A stretch of 64,000 bases of DNA from Streptomyces sp. CB02959 (GCF_002803155.1 NZ_NNBP01000037.1:1-64000); one strand, 5' to 3'; counted from the stretch's first letter, positions 34,145 to 42,931 are shown. Program-made: numbers and translations. The notes: generated by a model not told the origin, from the letters alone.

Positions 34145-34391
34145 AAGGGTCGAGGGAGTCCGCCGTCGGAGAGAGCGCCGTGTCCCATGGGGAAGGGTTT
34201 TCTTCGCTTATCGAGACGATCAGGGCACGCAGCGAAATCCGTACCAGGTCGATGTCGGCGATGGACAGCACGAGGTCACCGCTGAGCACCACTCCGCCAC
34301 TGAGCAGGCGGTCCAGGAGGTCTATGAGGGCCACCTGCCGCTGTGGGAGTACCCCGGTCGTCACGGCCGGAGGGTCGCTCGGACCGGTCAC
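34134..34391 (-). CDS. gvpS: Gas vesicle protein GvpS (GvpA-like)
   Basis: 85 aa. VALIDLLDRLLSGGVVLSGD, LVLSIADIDLVRISLRALIV is the GvpA/J/M/S amphipathic fold: D-L-hD-RhhxxG-hhh-xxDhhhxhAxhxLhxh. Minor structural or nucleation component. It overlaps gvpL by 4 nt and gvpK by 11 nt. Confidence 0.9.
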   Translation of the reverse strand: MTGPSDPPAVTTGVLPQRQVALIDLLDRLLSGGVVLSGDLVLSIADIDLVRISLRALIVSISEENPSPWDTALSPTADSLDPYDS

Positions 34392-35191
34392 GGCCGCACG
34401 CTCCTCGCGGTGGTGTCGGTTGGCGGTGGTGCGGCGAAGGAGTAGGGCGCCCAGGGGCCGGTGACGTCGATCCGTATTCCGGTGAGTCCTCGGGCGGACC
34501 TTTCGACGTCGGAACGGAATTCCTCCGCGTGGTGGGCCGGTACCAGGTAGGCGTCGTTGACCACATTCTCGCCGGGGCCCGCAAGCAGTTGGCCTTGTTG
34601 CGCGCGGTGCTGGGCCCGTTCGACGGCGTAGCCGCCGGCGACGGAGGCGACTCGGGCCGCCGCCTCCTCGACGGCGCGGTACACGTCCTCATGGGCATGG
34701 CGCACTGCTCTGCGGCGCCTCAGGTACTCGCGTCCGGAACCCGCCGACGGTTCGGGCGCGGCATCCTCCGCCTCGGTGACGTCCACGTAGATCTTGACGC
34801 CCCATTCCACCAGGCCGTCCAAGTCCGCCAGGCGGCGGTCGAACGCTGCCAGGCGCTCGTCGAGCATGGCCCGCACCCGGTCGTCGTCCAGGTAGACGGT
34901 CGCCAGGCGCAGCGGCATCACCGTGGTGCGTGCGGCCAACGCCTCGATCACCCGGTGATGCGCCCGCGCGACCGACTCCAGCCATTCCAGGTCTTCGAGG
35001 TGCGTGCGCAACGCCGCTTCATTGAAGTCGACGGCCGGCACCGAACTCGCGGCGATGACGACGTCCCTGCGGCGCTCCGAGCGCACCAGGCGCACCTCCG
35101 CATCCGCGACCCCAGGCACATCGGCGACGACCTCGTCCAGGCAGCCGCCACGGTCCCGGGCCACGCCGTACACATAGCTGACTTCGGTCAT
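34388..35191 (-). CDS. gvpL: Gas vesicle protein GvpL/GvpF family
   Basis: 267 aa from ATG 35191 (overlapping gvpJ's stop as ATGA). VSYVYGVARDRG opens the family; HHRVIEALAARTTVMPLRLA is the most conserved block, followed by EWGVKIYVDV and the end VTGPWAPYSFA. GvpF/L proteins interact with GvpA and act early in vesicle formation. Confidence 0.92.
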   Translation of the reverse strand: MTEVSYVYGVARDRGGCLDEVVADVPGVADAEVRLVRSERRRDVVIAASSVPAVDFNEAALRTHLEDLEWLESVARAHHRVIEALAARTTVMPLRLATVYLDDDRVRAMLDERLAAFDRRLADLDGLVEWGVKIYVDVTEAEDAAPEPSAGSGREYLRRRRAVRHAHEDVYRAVEEAAARVASVAGGYAVERAQHRAQQGQLLAGPGENVVNDAYLVPAHHAEEFRSDVERSARGLTGIRIDVTGPWAPYSFAAPPPTDTTARSVRP

Positions 35192-35619
35192 GACGCGTCG
35201 TGACTCCTGCTGCGGGGCTTCGACTCCCCGCGCTTGCCGCTGCGTTCGTCGTGCTGTTCGGCAGCCGGCAGTTCCTCCCCGCTGCGCAACGCCTCGATCT
35301 CCGCACGCAGGCGGGCGTTCTCCTCGGCCAGCGAGTGATGGCCGTCCGCGGCGTGCGAGGAGAGCGAGGGGTCGTGCTCCCACCAGTCGATCCCCATCTC
35401 CTTCGCCTTGTCCACGGACGCCACGATCAGCCGTAGCTTGATGGTGAGCAACTCGATGTCGAGCAGGTTGATCTGGATGTCACCGGCGATCACGATGCCC
35501 TTGTCCAGGACGCGCTCAAGGATGTCGGCGAGGTTGGCCGACGAGCCCTGCCCGTACGGGCTGGCCCTGGAGGGGAGGTTCCCCATGCTTCGGGCTACGG
35601 GTTCGGTCACGGTGGTCAC
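35188..35619 (-). CDS. gvpJ: Gas vesicle protein GvpJ (GvpA-like, extended)
   Basis: 143 aa. LADILERVLDKGIVIAGDIQ, INLLDIELLTIKLRLIVASV is the GvpA-type core; a charged 60-residue tail follows (LAEENARLRAEIEALRSGEE... KRGESKPRSRS), partly coiled coil. Minor structural protein. Coupled to gvpL. Confidence 0.9.
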   Translation of the reverse strand: MTTVTEPVARSMGNLPSRASPYGQGSSANLADILERVLDKGIVIAGDIQINLLDIELLTIKLRLIVASVDKAKEMGIDWWEHDPSLSSHAADGHHSLAEENARLRAEIEALRSGEELPAAEQHDERSGKRGESKPRSRSHDAS

Positions 35620-35667
35620 TCCTCACCCACCGGTTCGTCCGGCGCGTTCGGGGCGGGAAGAGGGCCG

Positions 35668-35919
35668 TCAGGGCTGGGCGGTCCCGCGGTACGCCCTGAT
35701 CTCCTCGAGCCGTTCGAGCAGTTCGTCCTCACGCTTGTCGAAAGTCTCCTCGTCGATCTCCCCTGCCAGCAGGGCGTCCTCCAGCTCGACGAGTTGCTGT
35801 TGGATGGGGCGCGGGTCGTAGTACTCGTCCTCGGCGGCCTCGACGATGCGTTCCACTATCCAGGCCACCCCGCGTACCGGCGCGAGCGGCAGGGTCGCGA
35901 TCTGTGTCAGCAGTCCCAT
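35668..35919 (-). CDS. gvpG: Gas vesicle protein GvpG
   Basis: 83 aa from ATG 35919. MGLLTQIATLPLAPVRGVAW, YYDPRPIQQQLVELEDALLA and GEIDEETFDKREDELLERLE is the GvpG pattern: hydrophobic N-terminal helix then an acidic coiled coil. Accessory assembly protein. It lies 11 nt after gvpF and 48 nt before gvpJ. Confidence 0.9.
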   Translation of the reverse strand: MGLLTQIATLPLAPVRGVAWIVERIVEAAEDEYYDPRPIQQQLVELEDALLAGEIDEETFDKREDELLERLEEIRAYRGTAQP

Positions 35920-35930
35920 GTCCGGCCTCC

Positions 35931-36644
35931 TCACACGAAGCTGTAGGCGGGCAGCGGACCGTGGAGCCGGACCGTGAAGTCCGCTCCGAGCTCGTCGGCG
36001 AGTTGCTTCTCCGCGGCGAGGAAGTCCTGTTCGTCGTCCCGGTGCACGAGGAACGAGACGTTCAGGAAGTCGTTGGCCGCCGGCTCTGCCAGGTGGTCCT
36101 GGCGCACAGATCCGCGGAGGGCGGCCACGATGTCGGCGGCCAGTCGGCCCTGGCGCGTCTGGACTTCCTGAACGACCAGTTCACCGAGGGCGAGTGGCAA
36201 CTCGGGGTTGTTGCTGCCGCTTGTGATCTCGTCGTTGAGTGCCCGTGCCTGGTCCGATTCGCGCAGAACCTGGCGCAGCAGCACCTCCTCGTCCTGGCCC
36301 ACCTTGAGGTTGTACTCGACGCAGTTGTCCAGCGCCGCCAACTGGGCGGTGAGCGCGTCCACGCGCTCTTCGAGGACCGCGCGAACCGCACCGTCGTCGG
36401 TGGCGGTCAAGCCGAACTGCAGCGGGAGGACCGCGCCGTCGGCCATCAAGTGTTCCTGGACCGCGTGGTGGGCGTTGAGGTCCCGGCGTTTGGGGCGCAG
36501 GTCCTCGGGCGCGTCGCTGACGACCGCGGACAGTGAGCCGTGCTGAACCGTGCGAAGTTTCGCCGGGGGGTCCCCGACGCCGTCGAGTTCGTCGACGCGT
36601 TGCGGATGGTCGGTGGAGACCACGGAGTAGACGTACACAGTCAT
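35931..36644 (-). CDS. gvpF: Gas vesicle protein GvpF
   Basis: 237 aa. MTVYVYSVVSTDHPQ; HHAVQEHLMADGAVLPLQFG is the conserved family block, ending DFTVRLHGPLPAYSFV. Paralogue of gvpL in the same operon. Starts 3 nt after gvpA's stop, so expression is linked to the major shell protein. Confidence 0.92.
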   Translation of the reverse strand: MTVYVYSVVSTDHPQRVDELDGVGDPPAKLRTVQHGSLSAVVSDAPEDLRPKRRDLNAHHAVQEHLMADGAVLPLQFGLTATDDGAVRAVLEERVDALTAQLAALDNCVEYNLKVGQDEEVLLRQVLRESDQARALNDEITSGSNNPELPLALGELVVQEVQTRQGRLAADIVAALRGSVRQDHLAEPAANDFLNVSFLVHRDDEQDFLAAEKQLADELGADFTVRLHGPLPAYSFV

Positions 36645-36647
36645 GGC

Positions 36648-37124
36648 TCATTCCCTCCGGCGGCGCGCGGACCGCCGCGCCGGCCGTTCCCGTCTCGATG
36701 CCACGGGCTCCTTCTCCTCCTCGTCTTCCTCTTCCGCTTCGTCCTCCTCGTCCTCGTCGCCTTTACGCCCCTTGATCGCGTCGCCGATCGCTTCGGCGGC
36801 ACCGGACAAGGCGCCCTTCGTCTTGCCGTGCGCCCCTCCTTCGGTCACCTCACCGACGATGTCCGTCAGTTGCGCGGGCGCCTTCTTGCCTGCCTCCAGG
36901 TCCAGGCGGTTGCACGCCTCGGCGAAGCGCAGGTAGGTGTCGACGCTGGCGACGACGATGCGCGCGTCCACCTTGACCAGCTCGATGCCGACCAACGACA
37001 CGCGAGCGAAGACGTCGATGACCAAGCCGCGGTCAAGGATCAGGTCGAGAACGTCGTAGAGGTTGCCCGAGCCACCGCCGTTGCTCCTGGCCAGTGCTCC
37101 TTCACCCTGCGGCACCACAGTCAT
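36648..37124 (-). CDS. gvpA: Gas vesicle major structural protein GvpA
   Basis: 158 aa from ATG 37124 (ribosome site GAGGCACC; an upstream in-frame extension is less likely). NLYDVLDLILDRGLVIDVFA, RVSLVGIELVKVDARIVVAS, VDTYLRFAEACNRLDLEAGK is the shell-forming core. Unlike the ~70-aa cyanobacterial GvpA, it has a long extension with a run of Glu/Asp (GDEDEEDEAEEEDEEEKE) and an Arg-rich end (RPARRSARRRR), as in other Streptomyces versions. Confidence 0.92.
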   Translation of the reverse strand: MTVVPQGEGALARSNGGGSGNLYDVLDLILDRGLVIDVFARVSLVGIELVKVDARIVVASVDTYLRFAEACNRLDLEAGKKAPAQLTDIVGEVTEGGAHGKTKGALSGAAEAIGDAIKGRKGDEDEEDEAEEEDEEEKEPVASRRERPARRSARRRRE

Positions 37125-37206
37125 GGTGCCTCCTCTCAGCTGCCCGTTCGCCTCGCGGGCGGCTCTGTCGTTCGTCACGCCCTCCGTGGCGCGTCCTGCC
37201 GGCCGA

Positions 37207-37594
37207 CTAACGGCTCTTGTCGATCTGACCGCGGGTGTAGCGACGGATGCGCTCGTAGGCGACGAGTTCGCCCTCCTCGTCCAGCTTGACCCGGTAGCTC
37301 GCCATCACACTCGTCGTCGGGGGAACGCGTTCGAGTTCCAGGACTTCCACGTCCGCCTGCCAGCCGTCCGAGGTGGGAGTGACCGCGGATACGGATTCCG
37401 GGGCCCGTCCCAGCAGCTCCTGGAGTTGCTCGGCCGCGTAGTGCATGGCCCGCCGGGCCGTGACACGGTGCTTCTCTCCGGTGCCGGAACCCTTCGCAGC
37501 GCGGCGCACTTCGCGAGATCCGTCCGCCCCCTCGGCACGTCGCCGGGGCGTGCGCCGGGCCCTTTGCGGGTGGTCCTCTTCGCCTGCGGCCATT
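37207..37594 (-). CDS. gvpO: Gas vesicle protein GvpO
   Basis: 128 aa from ATG 37594, which has GGAGA seven nt before it; MSESAMAAG from 37609 is an alternative. An Arg-rich N-terminus precedes AMHYAAEQLQELLGRAPESV, GWQADVEVLELERVPPTTSV, MASYRVKLDEEGELVAYERI-RRYTRGQ, the GvpO domain. First gene of the canonical gvpOAFGJLSK order; 82 nt before gvpA. Confidence 0.9.
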
Positions 37595-37815
37595 GCGCTC
37601 TCCGACATCGGAGACTTCGTACATTCAGCGCCGCGCGCACACGGCGCCCTTCCATGGTATCCACCTGCGTTCCGCCGAGGACCGTGCCAATTGCCGCCGG
37701 AAGTCGTCCGGACGTCGGGCATACGCACAGTCGCCCTCCGTATACCGGATTCCGGATTCCGGAGGCACTGTGCGCGCACGAGCTGTCACCAAGGGCGCTC
37801 CTCGGAGCGGCGGTG

Positions 37816-38718
37816 TCATGCTGCCTCGTCGCCCTCCGCATCCTCCTCGTCATCCTCGTATTCGTCCGCTTCGCTCTCCTCTTCCTCGTCTTCGTAATCC
37901 CCTTCCGCTTCGTCCTCCTCCAGTCCCTCTTCATGGCTGAGGACCACTTCCCCGTCGAGGATCTCGCCGCGCCAGCCCTCCGGCTCCTCTTCGGCAAGGC
38001 TGGCATAGCGTTGGAAGTGCTTGAGGTCCAGGCGCAGACGGCGGCCCTGCGCTCGCCACAGGTTTCCGGTCTTTTCGAAGAGCCCCATGGGGTAGTACTC
38101 GACGACAAGCACGACCCGCGTGAGGTCGGACGTGATCTCGTGGAAGCTCACCATTCCCCGCGTCGAGCCCTTGGCACCCTCGGAAGTCCAGATGATGCGT
38201 TCATCGGGCACCTGTTCCAGCACGGTGGCCTTCCATGTTCGTGTCGACGGGCCAACCTTGGCCTTCCAGTGCGTTGTTACCTCGTCACTCGTCGAAACGT
38301 CACGCACGCCCTTGGTGAAGCTGCTGAATTTCTCGAACTGCGTCCAGTGGTTGTAGACGGTGCGTACCGGAAGCCCGACATCGATGACCTCGACGATGTT
38401 GGTGACCTTCCGGTCACCTGAAGAGCGCCCGCCCCCGCCGAAGGATTCCTTGACCTTCTCCAGCACGTTGCCGCCGAGGCCCTTCACCACACCTCCGAGC
38501 ACCTTCTTCAAGGGCGATCCACCACCGAGGAGGGCGGCTCCCACTCCTGCGAGCGAGCCTCCGTTGTCGGCAACGTCGGAGAGCTGATCTGTGACGTCGG
38601 TCAGCTTGCCCCCGGCCCGTTCGGCGAGGTGCCCCGCCCAGGCCGTCACGAAATCACCGAGTTCGTCGCGCAACCGATCGAGCTCCGCCTTCGTCTCATC
38701 CTGTGCGACCTTGGCCAT
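37816..38718 (-). CDS. SRPBCC-family protein with polyacidic tail, gas-vesicle-linked
   Basis: 300 aa. N-terminal helices, then an SRPBCC (polyketide cyclase/dehydrase-like) fold from about residue 100 (NIVEVIDVGLPVRTVYNHWT, FEKFSSFTKGVRDVS, WKATVLEQVPDERIIWTSEG, VSFHEITSDLTRVVLVVEYY). It ends in about 35 residues that are mostly Glu/Asp. It precedes gvpO by 221 nt on the same strand. Its role in vesicle biology is unknown, but similar genes adjoin other Streptomyces gvp clusters. Confidence 0.8.
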   Translation of the reverse strand: MAKVAQDETKAELDRLRDELGDFVTAWAGHLAERAGGKLTDVTDQLSDVADNGGSLAGVGAALLGGGSPLKKVLGGVVKGLGGNVLEKVKESFGGGGRSSGDRKVTNIVEVIDVGLPVRTVYNHWTQFEKFSSFTKGVRDVSTSDEVTTHWKAKVGPSTRTWKATVLEQVPDERIIWTSEGAKGSTRGMVSFHEITSDLTRVVLVVEYYPMGLFEKTGNLWRAQGRRLRLDLKHFQRYASLAEEEPEGWRGEILDGEVVLSHEEGLEEDEAEGDYEDEEEESEADEYEDDEEDAEGDEAA

Positions 38719-38724
38719 GATCGG

Positions 38725-39633
38725 CTACCTCCGGCGTCCCTGACTCGACGGTGCTCTTCCGGTGCTCTTCCGAGAAGACGGTGCGGTCTGCCTCTTCGCG
38801 GACGACTTCTTGGCGGGTGCTTTCTTCGCCGTTGACTTCTTGGCAGGGGCCTTCTTCGCCGCGGTCTTCTTGGCGGGGGCCCGCTTCGCCGCGGTCTTCT
38901 TGGCCGGTGCCCGCTTCGCCGCGGTCTTCTTGGCAGGGGCCTTCTTCGCTGTCGCGGGTCTGGTCTTCTTGGTGGTGGTCTTCGGCTTTTCATCGGCGGA
39001 GGAACTCCGGGACGTCGAACGGGTCTTGCTCGTCCCGCCACCGCTCTGGCTCCTGGCCCGTTTCCCCGTACTCGGCTCCCGCTTTCCCGCCCCCGATTCC
39101 CGTTTCCGCGTGCTCGACGTGCGTTTTTCCGTCCGCGGCTTCGCCGTGCCGCGGGCCGTCCGCCGTTGGGGTCGCTCCCGTTTGCGCTCCGCCGCTTCTT
39201 CTTCCTCTTCTTCGTGTTCTTCCTCTTCTTCGTGTTCTTCCTCTTCTTCGTGTTCTTCCTCTTCTTCGTCGCCCTGGTCGTACTCGTCGTACTCGGAATC
39301 CCCTTCGGAGGACTCCTCGCCTTCGGTGAGCTCCAACGTGCGGTCGTGCAGGGTGTCTGCGAGCGTCGCGATGCCGCGGGTCGCCGCCGCCGAGACGGCA
39401 CGGCGCCCGGCCTCCACGACCTCCCCGCGCAACTGCTCCCCGAGTTCAGCAACCTGGGGAATCTCACCGAGCTGGCGGGCGCCCTCGGTCAGAAGGCGCC
39501 GCGGATCGAGTCCTAGTTCGCGCCCCGCCAGGGTGGACATCAAACTCAGTGCGAGGCGGCCCTTCTTGGTACGGCCCAGCACGTAGCCGCCGGCCAAGGC
39601 GGCAGCCACGAGGACCTTGGTCCCACTGTCCAT
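38725..39633 (-). CDS. Histone H1-like protein with polyGlu segment, gas-vesicle-linked
   Basis: 302 aa from ATG 39633. Residues 1-110 begin with a hydrophobic segment (VLVAAALAGGYVLGRTKKGR), then helices (LTEGARQLGEIPQVAELGEQ). Next is a Glu/His-rich tandem repeat (EEEEEHEEEEEHEE...). The C-terminal third is Lys/Ala/Pro repeats (ATAKKAPAKKTAAKRAPAKK) like histone H1 and streptomycete HupS tails. It could bind nucleic acid or crowd the vesicle surface; function not known. Stops 6 nt before the SRPBCC gene, so they are cotranscribed. Confidence 0.75.
   Translation of the reverse strand: MDSGTKVLVAAALAGGYVLGRTKKGRLALSLMSTLAGRELGLDPRRLLTEGARQLGEIPQVAELGEQLRGEVVEAGRRAVSAAATRGIATLADTLHDRTLELTEGEESSEGDSEYDEYDQGDEEEEEHEEEEEHEEEEEHEEEEEEAAERKRERPQRRTARGTAKPRTEKRTSSTRKRESGAGKREPSTGKRARSQSGGGTSKTRSTSRSSSADEKPKTTTKKTRPATAKKAPAKKTAAKRAPAKKTAAKRAPAKKTAAKKAPAKKSTAKKAPAKKSSAKRQTAPSSRKSTGRAPSSQGRRR
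39196..39275. repeat. 18-bp tandem repeat coding for EEHEEE
   Basis: The plus strand shows GTTCTTCCTCTTCTTC-GT repeated three to four times in frame, giving alternating Glu runs and single His in the H1-like protein. Perfect copies imply recent slippage and possible length variation between strains. Confidence 0.7.
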
Positions 39634-40139
39634 GCGTACGTCACCTTCTCTGGGCGTGCAGCCCGGCGCCGCGGCAGACAACCCCACGGGATGTTCCGGC
39701 GCCATACCTCCAGGGTGACTCCCCGGACGGCCTTCGCATCCCGACAGGCCGGCTGATCCTCCGGGCTGCATCGAAGAACTGTCTGCCACCGAGCGGACAC
39801 ACTGTGCCCACGAGGCGCTCCGGCACCGGCCGCCGTGCGTGCCGGGAGAAACCGGTCGCCACGCGCCGTCCCACCCGTGTCTGCGGACCAGGCATCCGTA
39901 CGAGGTGCGGCAGAAGGGCCCGACGCAGCAGACTGCTGGGAGAGCGTCTGCTCACGTCTGAGAGGAGCCGTCGTGGAACCTCCTCCCACATCCCCCACCG
40001 GCGTCGGAGCGGGTTGCAGCGTTGCCGCCGTTGTTGCGCCGGGCACTCCGGACGCCGAGAGTGCCCGCCGGGTATCGGCTGGTCCCTGCGTCGCCCTCGT
40101 GGACAGCGATTCACTGCGGATTCCCCTGCCTGTTTATGG
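39634..40139. other. Gap, no supported gene
   Basis: About 500 bases. A long plus-strand frame (from 39835) crosses it into the acyl-CoA dehydrogenase fragment, but its first 100 codons have no protein character. The leftward gvp transcription unit must start here; no clear -35/-10 pair was identified. Confidence 0.4.
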
Positions 40140-40608
40140 GAAGACCCGAAAGCACTTCCACACCCTGTGCCGCCTCGGCAGGCGAGACCCGTGCATGGCC
40201 CGTTTGGCAGAGGGGCACGTCGACGCCGTGGCGACCCTGACGGAACTGGGCGGACCCAAGGTGAAGCCGTCAGAACGGTGGGGCGTGCCGGCGGCGCACC
40301 CGCCGGGCTCGGGGTTGACGGCAGACGGCAGGAGCACCGACTGGAGGCTGACCGGCGTCAAACCGCACTGTTCGGGCGCACGCACCTGCACCCACGCGCT
40401 GGTGACGGCCGACACCGCACAGGGATCGCGGCTCTTCGCCGTGCACGTCGGGGACCGGGCCGTGCTGGCTGCGCCCGGGACCTGGCAGGCGGCGGGCCTG
40501 GCCGGCAGTGACTCCCTCGACGTGACGTTCCACAACCTGCCGGCCGAACTCGTGGGCGACGTCGACGGTTACGGCAACCTGCCGGCCGGCAACGGGAGAA
40601 CGCCATGA
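40140..40608 (+). pseudogene. Acyl-CoA dehydrogenase-like fragment
   Basis: HFHTLCRLGRRDPCMARLAE, GHVDAVATLTELGGPKVKPS, TDWRLTGVKPHCSGARTCTH, ALVTADTAQGSRLFAVHV, DVTFHNLPAELVGDVDGY corresponds to the N-terminal and middle beta domains of acyl-CoA dehydrogenase-like proteins that accompany PIG-L deacetylase genes in Streptomyces. The start and the C-terminal helical domain are absent. The fragment ends with a stop overlapping the PIG-L start by 4 nt, which suggests either a short family version or a neat deletion. Confidence 0.6.
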
Positions 40609-41372
40609 GTGGCACCGACCGGAGAGCCGCCACCGACGCCGTCGAAGCCCCCGGCACGCCTGAAGGCCAATGGGCATCCTGGTACGGCCCGCGGCACCTG
40701 CCGCCCATCCCGCCGCCCGACGGGCCGGTCGTGGTCGTCTCGGCCCACCCCGACGACGAGGTGCTGGGCTTCGGCGGCAGCCTGGCCCTGCTGGCCTCCG
40801 GTGGTGCCGAGGTGCTCATCGTGTCGGTTACGGACGGGGAGGGATCCCACCCCCGCAGCACGCTGGTCGCCGCGGACCAGCTGGCTCGGATGCGCCACCG
40901 TGAACTCCTTTACGCACTGGAGAAGTTGGGGCTGTCTGAAGTGCGTCTGGAGCGGCTGGGGGTCCCGGACACCCAGGTGGACCGGTATCAGGACACGGTA
41001 GCCCGGGCCATCGCCGGATTGCTGCGCGAGGTCAAGGCCGCACGGTGCGTGGCGCCATGGGTCGGAGATCTGCGCAGCGACCACGAAGCCGCAGGTCGGG
41101 CGGCCATCGACGCCTGCCGAGCCACTGGAGTGCCCCTGTGGATGTATCCGGTGTGGATGTGGCACTGGGCCCGGCCGCAGGATCCGCGCGTGCCGTGGCA
41201 CCTGGCTGCGCACCTGCCACTTCCGCCAGAAGCGACCGCCCTGAAGTCCCTCGCCATCGCGCAGTTCGTCAGCCAGATCCGTCCGCTGGGAGACGGTGAG
41301 AAGAACGCCGCGATCCTGCCACCCGAGGAGGTGGCCCACCACATCAGGTCGTTCGAGGTGGTCTTCCGGTGA
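40605..41372 (+). CDS. PIG-L family deacetylase
   Basis: 255 aa, ATG 40605. VVVVSAHPDDEVLGFGGSLA has the AHPDDE zinc/catalytic motif (about residues 46-51); LRSDHEAAGRAAIDA carries the further metal His. The family removes acetyl groups from GlcNAc-type substrates in mycothiol and glycolipid or antibiotic pathways. In Streptomyces this gene normally sits between an acyl-CoA dehydrogenase-like gene and a methyltransferase; both neighbours are damaged here, so the pathway is probably dead though this ORF is intact. Confidence 0.88.
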   Translation: MSGTDRRAATDAVEAPGTPEGQWASWYGPRHLPPIPPPDGPVVVVSAHPDDEVLGFGGSLALLASGGAEVLIVSVTDGEGSHPRSTLVAADQLARMRHRELLYALEKLGLSEVRLERLGVPDTQVDRYQDTVARAIAGLLREVKAARCVAPWVGDLRSDHEAAGRAAIDACRATGVPLWMYPVWMWHWARPQDPRVPWHLAAHLPLPPEATALKSLAIAQFVSQIRPLGDGEKNAAILPPEEVAHHIRSFEVVFR

Positions 41373-41540
41373 ACACGCCGTCCGCCTACTTCTGCGCCAA
41401 GTACGCCGTCGCAACCGAACCGTGGGGCTGAGCCGACGCTGGAACGAGCACCGCAAGTACGCCCCTCATCCTCCGTGCGCTGCCGTGTCCGCACTACCAC
41501 ACGGCGCTCGAACCCGATTGTTTGCCGGGGTGTTCACCCG
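41369..41540 (+). pseudogene. SAM-dependent methyltransferase, N-terminal remnant
   Basis: GTG 41369 overlaps the PIG-L stop and encodes NTPSAYFCAKYAVATEPWG then TGA. Shifting frame gives LSRRWNEHRKYA and again LRALPCPHYHTALEPDCLPG-CSP. Together they follow the NodS-like methyltransferase start (YFxxxYAxxxDPWG...RWYExRKxA...LEPGCSxG), with at least two frameshifts, and nothing beyond. Confidence 0.6.
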
Positions 41541-41749
41541 CCGACTCGCCTGACATTGCGGCGCGTTGTGCGCCGTCGATGCCGTGCCCGCCGCCGTGGC
41601 CACCGCCACGGCCTGCACCAGGGGCCTGCCCCACGGCGAGGTGCGCTGATACGGCGTTCACGTCGAGGTAGTACCCGTCCTGCCGGTCGGCTGGGTGGGG
41701 CGGATCAGGGGGCGCGCCCAACGACGGCGCGGATCTGTTCGGCGACCAC

Positions 41750-41891
41750 CCTCACGGCCGGGCGGGATGTGGGCGCTGTGCTGGATGTAGTCGGGGGACC
41801 AAAAGCGTTCGGCGGCGGCGTAGTCCCGCTGGTTGAACAGCGTGTCGAACGCCTCGCGGACGAGTTCCTTGTTCTTCTCTTCGGCGCTCAT
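41750..41891 (-). pseudogene. SnoaL-like (NTF2-fold) N-terminal fragment
   Basis: ATG 41891: MSAEEKNKELVREAFDTLFN, QRDYAAAERFWSPDYIQHSA-HIPPG matches the first helix pair and strand of SnoaL-like proteins. After about 47 residues the frame becomes unrelated. Confidence 0.65.
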
Positions 41892-41974
41892 GGCTGGTCA
41901 CCTGTTCCGGTGCGTGTTCGGAGTGGGTGGAGACGGCGGCCGGGCTGCGGGTGTGGCCCGGTGCTGGGCGGCGG

Positions 41975-42931
41975 TCACCACCGGGGGTTGGCGAGGTCCA
42001 GGACGAGGCGTCCGCGCACGCCGCCGGCGGCCAGCCGCCGGTGTGCCTCGGCGGCTCGCGCGGCCGGCAGTACCTCGCCGACGCGCAGGGTGAGTTCGCC
42101 GGCTTCGGCCTGTCGGGCGAGCCGATCCAGCAGAGCGGTGTCGTTGGCCGCGACGTACGAGGAGACGGGGTGGATCGTGATGCCGCGCTCTGCCGGGCCG
42201 GTCCAGCCCTTCAGGCTGACCAGCGCTCCGCCGCCGGCGGCCGCACCGAGGGCCTGCGCGTTGAGGGCGGCGCCGTCGATCAGCGCGGGGGCTCCCCCGG
42301 GCACCACGGCGCGTAGGTCGGTGGCCGCGTCGTGACGGCGGGGCACGACCTGGTCGGCGCCCAACTTCCCGACCACCGCCCGATCCTTCTCGGCGGCGTC
42401 GGCAAGCACGGTGAGTCCGTCCCGCTTCGCCAGCTCGACGGCGAAGCCGCCGACCGCCCCGGCGGCCCCCAGCACGACGAGCTGCCGGCCCGGGAGCAGC
42501 GCGAGCGCGTCGAGGGACAGCCGCGCGGTGACCGCGTTGAGCAGCAGCGTGGCGGCTTCGGGGAAGGTCGCCTTCTCGGGAGCCGGAACCACGGACTCCT
42601 GGGCGACGACCAACTGTTCGGCGTAGGTACCGCCGTGCGGGCCGAACGGGATGACGGAGGCGACCACGCGGTCTCCGACGGCCAGGCGCGCGTCGGTGTC
42701 GGGGCCGAGCTTGTCGACCACGCCGGCCACGTCCATGCCGGGCACGTACGGCGCGGGGTGCTGGGCGAGTTGCGCGGCCCGTCCGCCGGTGCGGAAGGTG
42801 AGGTCGGTGGGGTTGACCGCGGCCGCATGCACGCGGATGCGCACCTCACCGCGGCCGGGCTCGGGTTCGGGCAGGTCGACGACCTGCAGCACCTCGGGGC
42901 CGCCGAACCGGGTCAGTCCGATCGCTTTCAT
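41975..42931 (-). CDS. NADP-dependent quinone oxidoreductase-like protein
   Basis: 318 aa from ATG 42931. MKAIGLTRFGGPEVLQVVDL, PGMDVAGVVDKLG, GDRVVASVIPFGPHGGTYAE, LVVLGAAGAVGGFAVELAKR (nucleotide-binding GAAGAVGG), ending RGRLVLDLANPRW. Zinc-lacking MDR family (zeta-crystallin/quinone reductase). It precedes the SDR remnant and the OYE gene on the same strand, so a redox gene cluster is likely. Confidence 0.87.
   Translation of the reverse strand: MKAIGLTRFGGPEVLQVVDLPEPEPGRGEVRIRVHAAAVNPTDLTFRTGGRAAQLAQHPAPYVPGMDVAGVVDKLGPDTDARLAVGDRVVASVIPFGPHGGTYAEQLVVAQESVVPAPEKATFPEAATLLLNAVTARLSLDALALLPGRQLVVLGAAGAVGGFAVELAKRDGLTVLADAAEKDRAVVGKLGADQVVPRRHDAATDLRAVVPGGAPALIDGAALNAQALGAAAGGGALVSLKGWTGPAERGITIHPVSSYVAANDTALLDRLARQAEAGELTLRVGEVLPAARAAEAHRRLAAGGVRGRLVLDLANPRW

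Noticed and set aside
34343..36536. Long plus-strand frames across the gvp genes
   Set aside because: They are complements of gvpL, gvpJ, gvpG and gvpF, which carry clear family signatures on the minus strand.
37063..38421. 452-codon plus-strand frame opposite gvpO and the SRPBCC gene
   Set aside because: Shadow frame; the minus-strand genes have proper starts, ribosome sites and known domains.
38762..39586. Plus-strand frame rich in hydrophobic repeats (VFLAGARFAAVFLAGA), looking like a membrane protein
   Set aside because: It is the reverse complement of the Lys/Ala/Pro and Glu repeats of the H1-like protein; repetitive basic or acidic codons produce such artefacts.
40605..41540. Intact acyl-CoA dehydrogenase / PIG-L / methyltransferase pathway
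   Set aside because: Only the PIG-L gene is whole; the neighbours lack major parts or are frameshifted.
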